Part shown: piece by piece, positions 34,501 through 47,600 of the stretch
How positions within the stretch are numbered: the stretch's first letter is position 1
Layout of the letters: every line of letters begins with the position of its first letter
Assembly (NCBI GenBank): GCA_030737835.1
Contig: CM060854.1
Location: 7,698,860 to 7,762,859, forward strand
Direction: 5' to 3'
Origin: Acorus gramineus
Lineage: Eukaryota; Streptophyta; Magnoliopsida; Acorales; Acoraceae
Length of the DNA: 64,000 bases
The notes under the pieces: generated by a model
The model's input: only the letters and a program-made list of their open reading frames with translations
What the model was told of the DNA's origin: nothing
Database searches by the model: none
Position numbers and translations under genes: made by a program

Positions 34501-35239
34501 TCTTACTCAGAAAGTCTCTCAATTAACCATAACAAGAAAGATATTAAATAAATATGATACAATTAATTAAAATTATAAAAACATCCTTATAAAAAATTCA
34601 ATCAGGCTCTAGATAATGAACATACATTTTTATATTAGAATGTAAAATATCTCACACCATCAATTATGACATGGACCTGGATAATTTTCAGCCAGTAGGG
34701 CATTAGAAGGCAAAATAATCATTCCAAAACAATACAAAATTCATTCTTTTGACTTTACCCATACAAAGCTAAAAAATAACAAACAGACAAACAATCAAAG
34801 AATTTCCATCCCCTGCCACCACCTAGTGCGGTTACGCCAGTTTCCTCTTCAAAAATCTCACTAAATTAGATTCGGTCGTTGAGAGGTGTGACATAAAAAA
34901 TAAAAAATTAAAATATTTGAAGGAGATTCTTCAGTCATCATCCCACACACTATCACCACTCACAACCATTATTTTCTTTTCTTTTACTTTAATCCTGTCA
35001 GAGAATCTTCATGCAACAGAAATAAAGATCCATAACAAAGTGGCAATCATGAAGAGGAGAGATTGCATTGGCAGAAACAACATCCATTCATTTTACATTG
35101 GTCTCTCTCCACATCAAAATAACAATTCAGGTTCCATTGTTAGAAAGGGAATCTCATTTTCATTAGTTTAAAATATGGTTAAAAACCACAAACACCCACA
35201 AAGAAAAATTCACACCAAAAACAAAAACAAAAAAAGGAT

Positions 35240-35260
35240 GGGGGGGGGGGGGGGGGGGGG
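35240..35260. repeat. Uninterrupted G run (21 nt) downstream of the Dof stop
   Basis: Homopolymer G, 13 bases past the Dof stop codon; the mRNA would carry it as a C tract in the 3' UTR. Exact length is uncertain because such runs are error-prone in sequencing. Confidence 0.7.
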
Positions 35261-35273
35261 TTGGCACATTAAT

Positions 35274-36378
35274 CTACATTAGAGAGTTGTTGATAAAGCC
35301 ATGCCAAGGAGCCATCCCACTATTCCAACAATCTCTTGCAGAAGAATCCACAGCCATATTTGCATCCCCACCACTTCCTGGCCATTGCAGACCCAACAAC
35401 ACCTTGTTGTCTCCATCTTCACTTTTGCAAAACCCTTGATTGTTTGATATTGTTGTACTATTACTCGTAGTGGTACTAGCTGTCCTAGTACCACTCATGT
35501 CCTCAAATGGCATAACCACCTCACCAACACCACCACAGTCCACCTCCCTCATGTGACAACCATTGCCAGACCCATAATAGAGACTCTGAAAGTTGTTCAA
35601 TGGGTAGTCAGAAAAACCACCTTTCAATGTATCAAAGAAACCTGACACGGTTGTAGTGGGGGTGGTGATGGTGGTGGAGTTAAGATTTTCCAATATGTCG
35701 ACAGCAGGGTTTCCTAGAAGTACTGGGGTGTCATGGTCACCCAAAACTAGCTGTGTTGTGGGTAGTTGGTGCTTTTGGAGCCTGGCAAAGGCAAGAGTGA
35801 GTTCATTGGGGTCATATGAAAAGAGTGGTGGTGGGTTTAGAAGGTTTGGGTTGGTGGTGGTGGGGAGATTAAAAGTGTGTTGTGGATCTTCTTGGGATTT
35901 CTTTGAAGAGGAGGAGGACCTCTTGTTTTTCCTGCAGCCACCACCAACAGGAACATTTCTCAAAGAGCCACCTTGGGTCCAGTACCTTCTGCAGCCTTTG
36001 CAGAAATACCTTGGTTGAGAGAGGCTGTAGTTGTTGTAGTAGCAAAACTTTGTGTTGTTGGAATCACATCTTGGACACTTGAGGGACTGTTCTGGCTGGG
36101 GCCTCACCTTCCTCTCTTGCTGCTGCTGCTGCAGATTCTTCTGGTGGTGGTGGTGGTGGTGTTGTGATGATTTGGAGCATAATAGCATATCTTCCAAGGT
36201 GTGGGTTACCATGGCCTGGTTGGATTCCAATACAAAAAGAATAAATATTATGAAACAAGGAATTAATACTGTCAACAGAAAGGATTTTAATTGAATTTAT
36301 TTAAAATAATATATAAAAAATCACATGAGATCATACATCGAAAGATTTTGTTTTGGCGTAAAGAACATGGATAAACAA

Positions 36379-36422
<44 letters not shown>

Positions 36423-37837
36423 TTGAAGTCTATCTAAGAAAGTCTGGTTTCTATGGAGTTAATAAAGGAGAGAAACAATTCAAAAATTTGAATACATCAA
36501 AATGCTAGCAATGAAATCTCAAGTAGTAGTATCCATAGTGTGATTGAATTATTAAAATTAAGAAAGCCTATCCATGGGCAATAGGCAAACCTTACCACAC
36601 CAATTCAACACAATTGAAATTTTTTTTAATAGAAAGTTGATAAATATAATAGATTAATTATAGATAATTTTTAAAAGAAAGGCAATAGAAAGTTCAAAAA
36701 TATGAGAGACCACTCAGGACAAAATGGAAAAAATGGTTAAGTATGGCTAAACACGTGATTGATTGATTGATTGAGTGATCAGATTAAAAGAGTACAGGTG
36801 ACCAGCATTTCTTAGAACTTGCAAGGCCAGACAACGTGACAAAAGGTCTACCAACGAAAACGACGTACAATAGATTGGTGGATTTTGGAAATCGCAACAT
36901 ATTTTCATGAATGAGAAACTTCAAAGAATGCATATTCGAAAAGTTTGAGTTTTGATCAAATAATTATTTCCTAACAAACAAAAACTCAGAGAGGGAAGGG
37001 AATTAATTAAGAGGCAAGTTGGATCTTCTTTTGCCTAATTTTCTAAAAGAACTTTTTTTTAACTTCTTTAATTTGAAACAAAAGACACAAAAATTGGATG
37101 TGATGTTCAGTATAGCTCGGAGCATAGATTAATGAGAAGTGGACGACCATCATCAGCGACGATAAGACTGATTCATGTTATAGAAATCACAAAAAAAAAA
37201 AAAAAAATTGAATTTTCTACTAGAAGAAAAAAATAACACTGATTCATGTTATAGAGATCAAGGTAATCCATTACTCTAAAAATAGAAAGTAAAGTAAAAA
37301 TATGTTTCTGGATCAAACACAGTAATACTAGTTAGTCACAAATTTTAATTTTAGAAGCACCTTCTTTTACAATGTCACCCAAAAATAAAAATAAATAAAT
37401 CTACATAAAATACCATCAATTTATGTCTTTTGTTCTAGCCCCCTTAAGAAATTTGAGATCAACCATCATGAATTTGTATAAAAGAGTGGGTTTTTTTTAT
37501 TTTGAAAGTTAAGAATTGTGTTTCTCATAATTTAATTCCTTGAACTATTTCAGAAAGGCGAGGAGGTGCTTGCATAACCAAAAAAATAAATAAATAAAAA
37601 TAATGATAATCAAAGTTTGATATTCAAAAAGTATCAAAAGAAAAAAACCATCAAAAAAACTCCACACCCAAGATCAAGTGGGGGGAAGAAACTCACAATA
37701 CAAAGGTAAACAAAGAGACCCAAATAAATAAAATATATACAAACTGAACAAATCAAAATCAACAACAATAATTTTTTTTTCTTTTCCAAGCACCCAATGA
37801 TCAATCTAACCTGGTGGAGAGCATTAGGAGAGTCCAT
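35274..37837 (-). CDS. Dof-type zinc-finger transcription factor
   Basis: Plant-specific DNA-binding protein that recognises AAAG cores in the nucleus. Minus-strand exons: 37811-37837 (27 nt, MDSPNALHQ) and 35274-36215 (942 nt with stop), total 322 residues. The short first exon and single intron are usual for Dof genes. The Dof domain spans about residues 54-108, with zinc ligands Cys56, Cys59, Cys81 and Cys84 (CX2CX21CX2C), [16 protein letters not shown] and [19 protein letters not shown] His6 and a Gln5 run precede it; Ser-rich and Thr-rich spacers follow. The C-terminus ends [10 protein letters not shown], resembling the W-G-INSSLM tail of several Dof proteins. Alternative start: the ATG at residue 11. 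The 1.6 kb intron contains an (AT)n(AG)n microsatellite at 36380-36421. Member identity is not assigned. Confidence 0.93.
36380..36421. repeat. (AT)n(AG)n compound microsatellite in the Dof intron
   Basis: About 10 AT units followed directly by about 10 AG units. A second GA run lies at 38041-38061 in the 5' UTR region, appearing as CT on the transcribed strand. Confidence 0.85.
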
Positions 37838-38200
37838 CCATGCAAGAGTATTTAGTTTCTTCTATAAGTGGGGAAGGAGTGAGAGAAGAAAATCATGGAA
37901 GGATAAGGAAAGAGAGAGAGATGTGATCTAAATATATACAAACAGAAAGACAGAAGAAAGAATCTCTGCTGAAGGTTTGCTTGGGCTGAGAAGAGAGAGA
38001 GAGAGAAAAGTAGACACAAATACACAAATACACAATGGTCGAGAGAGAGAGAGAGAGAGAGTGAGTGATGATTATATTCCGTACGAGACTATCGATGTGT
38101 TATGCTTGCACGCAGAGAAAGCATAGAAATTTCGATTATAACCAACAAATGAATGAGAAGATATTGTTGTAAGTTGCAAGTTGTTAAAGGAGGGGTCCAG

Positions 38201-38211
38201 TATATATATAT
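38201..38211 (-). promoter_or_regulatory. Putative TATA box of the Dof gene
   Basis: ATATATATA on the minus strand 364 bases upstream of the ATG, which would give a 5' UTR of about 330 bases containing several CT-rich runs. Inferred from position and sequence only. Confidence 0.4.
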
Positions 38212-38219
38212 GTGGGTGG

Positions 38220-40375
38220 TCCAGCTCTCTGTTGGGGTTTCATTGATCATTATGGTTTCTCTGTATCACCTACCAATGGATATGATTAATTCTACTAATA
38301 GAAAAATATCAATGTTTTAAAAATAGAAAAAATTGGTACAAAAACAAATTTAATATTAATAATATATAAAATAAATAAATAGAATATAAAATAAAAGAAA
38401 AATTATTATTGTAATATAATTTAATATGATATTAAATGAGTTACCAATTCATTATCCTAATAGATTAATTTAAAATTTATGCATGTGACCACCTGAAATG
38501 ATCTTCAATACAAAAAAAAAAACGAATTAGTAAATTAAAATATATATCAATATAAAATAATCATACAATATACCAATACCATGAATGATATACAATTTTC
38601 AATATCTTACTTATTAATTTCAGCATTAATTCAACATTGTGTCTAAATAAAAACACAATTTTCGATAAAAAAATGTCTAGAAGATTAAAAGGTTGTAGTC
38701 TTTAAATTTGACTTATGATTGTTAAGCATCATTAGTCAGCTTAATCATATAGAATATATTTTATTGTCAAGTTATCCAAGGTCGATCGGTGATCTTGATG
38801 AAAATCGACTACTGATCCACTAGATCCAACTTGTATGCTTTACTAAGTGAGAAATTTAAGTACATCAGTCGAGTCAATCGAACCAGGTAATTAACCAAAT
38901 CGATCTTATTCATATCCGGTGATCCACTGAGTTGGATCGTGAGTTCTTAAACAAATAAGTGTTCCGTCACATTAATGTACATAGTTCAACTGATTGGTAA
39001 GATGATAGAGACAACCTCTATTTAGTGAGGGGACTTAGGTGCAACTCAGTGTTTTTGTTTTGAGATAAGTTGAAGGTATATTTATTTAATTAATTAACAA
39101 ATTAGACAATGTTTGAATTGAGTTTGAGAAGAATAGAGAGAGATAAAAACAAAAATAAAAATCGGACAAGCCGAATAATGTTATTTTATTTTTTTGCTTG
39201 GTAACTCATTGTTATTATACATAATATATAATACATATCCTTGTTTTATATTATTTACAAGATTGTATATCATTGCGTTGCACATTCTGAATGGTAGACA
39301 ACCTGCTATACCGCGTAATAATAATTGGGGATGGACAAGAGCCAGATAGTTTTGCTTAATCTTCTTCTTCTCATCATAATCTTTTGATTCTCATCTAAAT
39401 CAAGTATTCTATGAAAGGCTGCTGTTTTTATCTTAAAAAGAGAGAAAATTTGACTGGTCAAACTTAAGTGGTCACTCAAAGAAGCTGAAGCAAAAGCTTT
39501 CTGTGTAAAAAGAAAAAGTTAGAGCTAGAGCGAAACAGTAACAATATTAAAGTAAAAATAAAGTAAAAAAAAAAAACAGTATAACATAGAGCAACTAATG
39601 GTATAGTAGTGAATAATTTATTTTGTTGACTGAATCATTTATTAACAATTGTCCTGCTGTGTAAGAAAAGTTGGCTCTACATGTATAGTAGTGTAGAATC
39701 CGACCAGTCAACAAAGTGATCGATCTGATACATTGTGATTGCAAATAAAAATCTTATATGCAACTTATAATAAGGTGGAAAAAAGTGAAAGTCATCTTCC
39801 AAGAACTATCATATACATGATGTATGTGAGTGCAATAGTCTTTACATACTTGAATTGCTCAAAAGATGACAATGTAGTTTCTACTATATATATTCTTACT
39901 TTAATTTGGTATATCTGACAAATCTTTGGGATGGGTGATTATGTGATGGTAATTTTTTTTCCAATCAATTCCATCCCAATCCATGTGATGATATTATGAT
40001 AAACAACTTGGTGACCACATTCATTAGAAACCTCGAATATTTGGATACCAATTGCTATATCACACTTTCGTTATAAAGAAAGTGAGATGCAACATCAAGG
40101 GGTGGGTGATAAAAAAAAGCAACTACATCAAATAGTAGTTTATTAATATATTTGAGATAGCAATTGTCTACCATCTCTAGAAAAAAAAAATCAAATAGTA
40201 ATATTCATATAAAGTAGACATCCACAGCATATGCATTCTAATTTATATATATAAAAAAAGGACATAATAATGGATGCACGTGAAAAATACAATCAAATAT
40301 AAACTATTATAATAGTTATTATATATTAGTATGATAGTATCTACATTGATTGTAGTATTTTAAAATATTTTGTTG
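38220..40375. other. Intergenic, AT-rich
   Basis: Upstream region of the Dof gene. No gene or clear element boundary seen. It contains a GATCGATC-rich patch at 38770-38960 (GTCGATCGGTGATCTTGATG) that may be an old element. Confidence 0.35.
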
Positions 40376-40600
40376 AAGCAACAATGTCTTTCCAATTAGA
40401 TCTCAACACCGGTGAAACAATAAAGAAAATAAAATTTTATACAAGAAAACACAAAGATTTACATGGTCTGATAAAATTTGCTTACATCCACACATGCAGA
40501 AATTGAAACGATTCACAATATCAAATAATCATAGTCCAATATCTCTCAACCACTCTCTTCTCAACACTGCCCATATGCATTTCTCTCATAAAAAAAAACC
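40376..40600. repeat. Dispersed repeat, LTR-like, copy B
   Basis: Relative of 34270-34500: TTAGATCTCAACACC, ACACAAAGATTTAC, TCAAATAATCATAG and TCTTCTCAACACTGCCC in the same order and orientation. Possible solo-LTR fragment; not proven. Confidence 0.4.
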
Positions 40601-40984
40601 TAGAACGTTTGACTATCACGTAATAAAATAAAGTCTCTCAAAAAAATCCTAACAAGAAAAAACTAAATGAATATGGTACAAATAAATAAAATTACTGAAG
40701 TATCTAAGTGGCCGTTTGAAAGTGCGTGCCACCTGAGTTTGCGTTGGCGGACGCCGATGGACGCAATCTCCAAAACAAACATAAAAATAACCTCTACAGT
40801 TGACGATCAACCTATGTGTTTTATGTGTATTTTACAACACTTTTCTAAATACCACTCGTTTCCCCTAACGTTGTGGTCCTAGACAGACACTCGAATAGAT
40901 CCTAGACCTTCACAAATAAACATTTTATATGTGATAACATATTTAAATATTTATTAAATCTTTTTGAAAAATGTTTTTTACTAA

Positions 40985-41959
40985 GGGTCCGTTTGGTTTC
41001 ATGTAGTTTGATTTTTTAAGGATTTTTTTTTACAAGGAAAAAGTTTTCCTGGAAAATGAAATTCATTTCCAGCATTTGGTTGTATTGAAATTATTTTACA
41101 GAAAATGATTTCAGTTGTTTGTTTTCACGTAAAATATTAGTCTTCTAGTGTTTGGTTCTACAAATATGTGAAATCTTATTTTTCATCTATAGGCATTAAT
41201 ATCAAATTATGAATAAAAAAATATAATAACTATAAACATATCAAAATCATTGATAAATTTTATTAAAAAATTAGTATTGATATATTTTGTTCAGAATAAA
41301 GATATCTGCTATGTTTACCTTACTTATGGAAAATGTCTAGCACAAAAAAGTTCAAATACCATGTAAATCCAAATTTTAAATTTAAATTTAAAATTTGAAT
41401 TTTGAATTTAAATTTCAAAATAAGATCAAACTAGAAAATATATGAGATATTTAGATATCCTATAGTTACTTTAGGATATTCTGAGATAAATTTGATCAAT
41501 TAAATTTACATCGAACATATTTTAAAATTCTTTGAAATTTGATTTTTAGTTACAAAAACTATTTGTATTGAATATTTATCATAAATAAAAAACTATTAAG
41601 ATTTAATTAAATCTAAAAATTTTAAATATTTTAGAAACAATTTTTTTTATATTTAAAAGATGTAAAAATACATTTCATTTAATTAGATGATATTTTCTAA
41701 AATTTAAAATTATTATTTACAATTTAAAAATAAAAAGAAGGTTAATGAAACTTTTGAGAAGTTCTGATATATGGAGTTCTGAATCCCTGGAAAACGGCGT
41801 ACGAACCCCTCAAGGCGGATGCCAAAATCTGGATTTGAAAGCGGTTAAAGAAATAATTTTCCATAACCGTTTTTTTTTAAGCTACCAAACATCCCTATGT
41901 AACTACTTTTCCTGAAAACTAGAGTTTTCAGGGACTTTTACGTCGAAACAAACGGACCC
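40985..41959. mobile_element. PIF/Harbinger (Tourist-like) non-autonomous element, 975 bp
   Basis: Inverted ends GGGTCCGTTTGGTTTC and GGGTCCGTTTGTTTCG (other strand), flanked by TAA on both sides (40982-40984, 41960-41962). The AT-rich core has no coding sequence. End sequence and 3-bp duplication fit Tourist-like elements. Confidence 0.75.
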
Positions 41960-42139
41960 TAAATGCCAACGGAACACAGAGGTAGCAGAAGTGCGTATCA
42001 AGAATAGTAGCTTTGACAACCAACAAACCTCAGTCATTTTTACAGTTTAAAACCCAAACCACACATGTTTTTATTTTTTTAAAAAGATACATATGACTGT
42101 ATTTTGAATTATAATTTTTTTTTATTTGTTTAATCATGT

Positions 42140-43215
42140 TCACAGGTTTGATCTTGGGTTCAAAAGCTCCACTAACAAAGGGGGACGTGAGAAATCGTGA
42201 AGGTGGTGGTGAGAATAGAATCCCCTAAAAAAACGAAAAAAAAAAAAAAAAAAAAAAGCTGACATATGTCGGTGGAGAAGGGGGGGTGTGGTGGGCAGAG
42301 CAGATGCCTTGGACTGTGAAAAGTGGGGGCGGAAGGAACACCTCCCTATCGAATATCTCGGTTTCCGCGGAGTGAAAAAGATTTGAACAGAGAGAGAGAG
42401 AGAGAGAGAGGGACAATCCAACAACAAACAAACTGTGCGGGGGTGGGTCCCGTACGTGGTTGAGTACTTTGTACACCGAGTGAAGCAAAGCATCAAAACT
42501 ATAACCGTCTCCCAGCCGTCTCGAGAAACCACCGCGTATGGCAACTGCGCGGATTGAGACGGGTTTCATAAAATGTTATTCTTGAATCATTTTAAAATAA
42601 AGATATTTTATTTTATTTAAGAATGTAATAATATTTAACTCTATTTTTTATCATAAATATAATTATGAATAAAATTAATTGATTTTTTATTAACTTATCT
42701 TTAAAATATCGGGTCTGAAAGTTTTTTCCATTTATTTATTTATTGGACACTGTTACACTCAGATCCATTTTCAGTCATATATGCGTTAAATTAATAATGC
42801 ATATGCTCACGTTAACAAAATATATGCTTTGAAAGAATTTTTTTATATTTTTTATAAATGCATCCATGCAATTCATTGGAGTATATGTTTCATTTTTTTT
42901 ATAAAAGTGTGTACCTTATCAGACGATGTACAATATTTTTAAAAAATTTAAAACACATGTAAAATAGAATTGAGGCTAGAAATGAGACTGAATGTAATAC
43001 AATCCTTATTTATTTATTTTTACATCCAATGCGATCCCTGTGAACGACGCTACGCGCCACAACCCGACAGGAGATACTCAAAAAAACAAAACAAAACAAA
43101 ACTGACGCGCCACCCGACCACGAGACGCGTCACGTCTCTGCAGAGCCGCGCGCGACAGACAGAAGACGCGGTGTCTTTTCTCGTGTGTCCCTATTATTAT
43201 TATTTTTTTTAAAAA
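42140..43215. other. Two GC/CpG-rich patches, no gene assigned
   Basis: 42140-42560 and 43020-43200 are richer in GC and CpG than anything nearby (for example ACGCGTCACGTCTC and GAGCCGCGCGCG). Minus-strand frames in the first patch reach about 130 codons but are low-complexity (Ser/Leu and Phe runs from a GA repeat at 42389-42410 and an A run at about 42237). Possibly relics of a promoter and first exon. No product recognised. Confidence 0.3.
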
Positions 43216-43337
43216 AAAACGCCAACCCTATCTAAATTGCTCGAAATCCATCTAGCCCCCTCATTTTTTCTAAATTCTATATAATCCTGAAAAAACACTT
43301 ATATAAATTCAAATAACCCTCTATAGTATGTTAAAAG

Positions 43338-43663
43338 TGTTATAAAATAAAAGGAAAAGAGATGGAAACACAAAACAAGCATAAAATAATTTGGGGCACA
43401 AGAGAGGTAGAGAAAGTATTCTTCAAGAACTTCTCATTTCATTTCTCATCTATTCTTATTAATATTCTTCATATTACACAAGCCCTCTATTTATAGGGTC
43501 ACAACCATAATGATAGGAAACCCAAAATACACATCAAGATAAATACATACACAAATGCATGAATTACAACTTTAATATAGCACATTATACCAAGATGAAT
43601 CTATTTATTGTGTGGTCATCCACAAATATATGCATGTATCTTCAAATGCATATATTTATAACA
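43338..43663 (-). repeat. Left (3') LTR of the Copia element
   Basis: 326 bp, starts TGTTATAAAA and ends TATTTATAACA; the downstream LTR relative to the element's minus-strand reading. Confidence 0.9.
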
Positions 43664-46600
43664 CTCCCCTTTGGATGACCATTATACAGAGAATATGCCT
43701 CGTTAAAACCTTACTAAGAAAACCCAGTGGGATAAAAACTTAGTGAAGGAAAAAGAGTACAATATTCTTGTGCATGTTTTCATACTGCCTCATTAAAACC
43801 TTGCTAGAAAAAACCCAATGGAAAAAACCTGGTCGAAGGAAAAAGAGTACAGTACACAAATATTTTTGAATTAAATTACTCCCCCTGTTTTTAGCATGAA
43901 GATATTTGAGTCGAGGCTTCCAATGTTTTGCTTCAGCTTCTTGAACATCGCGGTTGGTAATGCTTTGGTGAATAGATCTTTGATGAAGCCTCCTTTTAAA
44001 TCATGTTATACATGTAATGTTTTCTTCACGATGAACGTTGAATTATATTTAACCACTAGAAAATCATTTTAAATATAATAAACCCGTATTTGTTTTTTTT
44101 TTTCAAAAAAAAATCCTTTTCACAATACCAACATTTTCATGTAAAATAACACTTGGCCAACAAGTTAACTAAAAATACAATATCTACCTTGTGCGAAATA
44201 TAATAAAGCACTTACTGCACTCGTATATGCTATTTGCACTAAGATATGGTATTTCAGGACCAAGAAGTTTATCATTATTTTCTTATGGATGAAAAATAGT
44301 CCTTATTTGTGTCAAATGACTTGACATATATAAGAAAACTTAATGGATTGATATTTACTTAATGGATTGATATTTGTCTATATTAAAGTTTTTTAGAACT
44401 TTTCTGTATTACATTGTCTGATGGACAAGGATTCTACTTGGATTTTGCTCAATCTGTAAGCTGGGACAATATCTTGTTTTTCCAAGATTTTCATTTCGAT
44501 CAACTCTTTCTTTTATGTAAGCTCTTCAGAAATCCCTATATATTCAAATCATGATCATATACTGTAATAATAGCAAATCCGGATTTCAATTTCTTAATAA
44601 AAACACAAGAACAAATTAGATTGTTCTCATACCCTTCTTTCAAAAAACATATACACTTAGGTGATTGTTCCAATGCGCCCAGATTGCTTTAACTCATGTA
44701 AAGATCTTTTGATAGAATACATGCTTCGGATGTGTTATTTGTTTCAGGCATTTTAAATCCTTCAAGGATCTTCACTTTCTAGTGTTCCGTATAAATATGA
44801 TGTAACTACATCCATTAGAAGCATATTCAGTCCTTTTAAGACTGCCAAAGTAATTAAAAATCAAAATGTGATTTGCATCTGTCGCAGGAGAATATAATTT
44901 TCATAGTCAATATTAGGTATCTGTAAGAAATCTTGTGCCACAAGACATGCTTTATATCTCACAATTTAATTTTTGTCATTGTGCTTTCTTACAATGCCCA
45001 TTTGTATCCTACAGGCTTTACATTTTCAGTTGTTTGGACAACAGGTCCAAATACTTCACATTTCGCTAGCATATGTAATTTTACCTGCATTGATTCTTTT
45101 CAATTTTTGGTCAATAATTTTTACGTCGACATTCTACGACGGTTCATGGTTTCGGATCCTCACTATCTTTTATAATAGCAAAAGCAACATCATATGAAAT
45201 ATACATTGTCGACAATGATTTTATTATATCTCATCTTTCTTCTTTATGATTTAATGAGATCTCATATTTACATTTGCCTCCTCAGGGGCTACCTCTTCTG
45301 GGGTTACATCTTTAATTAGAAAGATGAGATTGATCAATTTGCATTTGCTGCTTGTATTGAGGTCTCTTTGTGAGCACTAATCTCTTTATCTACATTCTCG
45401 TACCTTTCTTTCTGAGAATTGATTTTGTCTTTTACATTAATCGGCCGGCCACACTTTTGGCATTCCTTATATTCATACACTGAATATTGTTCTAAATCAT
45501 GATTTTAGTAGCTATAGAAAAATATATCATCAATGATCACTTGTTTGCGATACCACAAGATCTTTTTGTATTTGTATAACATATGGAATTTCCTCATTTC
45601 CATGTATATCCTTTGGGGACATGTCACTTCAGGGACATATGTTTCTTCGGATATTTTATCTTCTGCAAAAGTTAATAATGTAGATCTTACAAGTGTTTCA
45701 GGCTCTTCTGGAGCATTATTTTTCTCTTTCAGGGAACATAATGATCTTTTGAACATATATGTCTTCTAAGCTTCAGGCATGTTTTGTGAATTATTTAGTC
45801 GGCATACTGATAGTTTTTCAGTAAGAACACTAATCTGAACATTAGTTTTTACAGTTGAATATGTGACATTGTCGCTTTTTTGTATGAGTAAATGCATCCG
45901 GCATTGATGCTCAATTTTCTATAATAAATTTCACGTCGTTCTTTAAGCGACATATTTCCTCCCCCTAACGACGGGAATATTGTCTCATTGAAATAACAAT
46001 CCACAAAAATCATGCGGTAAAAATATTAACTATCATCAAGAAAAAGAATCTTCTGGTTCTTTATTATATATCCAAATGAATAGTTCAATGCATCATCACA
46101 TACCATAGAACGACGATCATAATGAATATCTGAGACAATCATGCCAAATCATAAATATCATAGAACTTCCCGTTCATATGTTTTTCTAATATAACCCGTT
46201 GGGAGAGACCGCAATGCTTTTCTAGTATATGCTTATGGCATAAGATATGCTTCTGGCCAAATGCTTTTCTAATGTATGCTTCTGATATAAGATAAATGAT
46301 TGTCGTTCATACATAGATACTTCATAATCACAATATGATATTTGTTAAGACAGATATCCTTAAAATTCAGTAGATTCTTCTGGATTTAGATGTATACAAA
46401 TTCATCGTTGATCCTTTTTTTTTCTTCTGATATATCTGCTCTTCTGGAGCCTTCGATCAAGTGTAATATCAAAAATAGTATTATTATTTGCATTAACGAA
46501 TGTTAAACTTAAAATAAGATAAATATAAAATCATGAAAGTGCATTTCATAAAATAAAGAAAAATTATAAAAACATAAATACATAATTGACAAAGTTCTGA

Positions 46601-47079
46601 TCATACATCAGGCACGTGACCATGTTTTTCAGCACTATGTGAACAACAATAATTTTCCTTGAATTTTAGGGCTTTGTTTTACAAACTTATTCCCTTTATT
46701 TTGCTTTTGTACAATAGCAATCCACTTCTGGTGGTTTGAGATGTTTTACAATCTCTACGATTGTTGTGCTTCCAACTGTATAAAACATGATCTCATCATT
46801 TAGCTTCCATGGCTAAAATAAAATATAAAGCATTTGCTTTGGGCACAGATGTTGAGCCATTAAATTAGTATATATATGATTTTTCATCAAAAGTTCGTTG
46901 TTGGGCAATGATAGTATATGAAATTGATGAATAATTATTGCTTTCACTATTGCTACAGCTGGAGCACATATTTGAAGCATAATGGTCAGTTGACTTTTCA
47001 TAATAAGATATTTCTTTTCAAATCATCTTATTACAATAGCGAAAGTTAATCATAATTTTTTTTTTTACATGTTTTTTTT

Positions 47080-47600
47080 TTTTTCTTATGATTCTTCAAG
47101 GACCCAAAAGAAAATATCATCATTTTTCTTTGTGCCTACAGGGACACAAATAGCCACTATATATTATATAGTCCTTCAGGGACAAATTTTTATTTTTAAT
47201 ATATGGTCCTTTAGGGACATATTTTAATAATATCTTTCACATGATCCTTAAGGAATTCATGTTATCTGAAATTTTGTATGGTTGATCTTGTAGGGACACA
47301 TCTTTCACATGATCCTTCAGGGATCCATATTATCATACTTTTTTTTTTTTTTTATGGTCTTTAAAATATTCAAAAAAAATTTCATACCTTTTGTATGTTC
47401 CTACAAAACATTGTTCATCATAACTTTTACATGGTCCTTCAGAGACACATGTAGTCATAATATTTGCTTAGTCCTACAGGGACATATATGGTCATCATTT
47501 TTACATGGTCTTACTATGACACATGTTAATCATAACTTTTGCATGGTCCTTCAGGGCTCATGAAATTAAAAAAATTGTATGGTCCTCCTGCATGGTCCTT
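47080..47600 (-). repeat. Degenerate short repeats inside the Copia element
   Basis: About a dozen copies of a word like ATGGTCCTTCAGGGACA, spaced about 30-60 bases, on the plus strand. They lie 1.1-1.6 kb inside the 5' LTR, on the gag side. Not a usual Copia part. Confidence 0.6.

Noticed and set aside
35656-36018. 120-codon plus-strand frame across the Dof gene
   Set aside because: Antisense of the Dof coding exon; Gly/Val-rich from Thr/His codon repeats.
36216-36275. Dof start at the first in-frame ATG of the long frame (36275)
   Set aside because: The segment is hydrophobic and intronic in character, and a good acceptor (CCAACCAG) at 36216 joins in frame to the MDSPNALHQ exon at 37811-37837.
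42140-42569. Minus-strand frames of 114-134 codons
   Set aside because: Driven by a GA repeat and an A run that translate to Ser/Leu and Phe tracts; no homology recognised and no splice context.
47080-47600. CRISPR-like array
   Set aside because: The repeats are degenerate, unevenly spaced and inside a plant LTR element, with no cas genes; this is a eukaryotic nuclear sequence.
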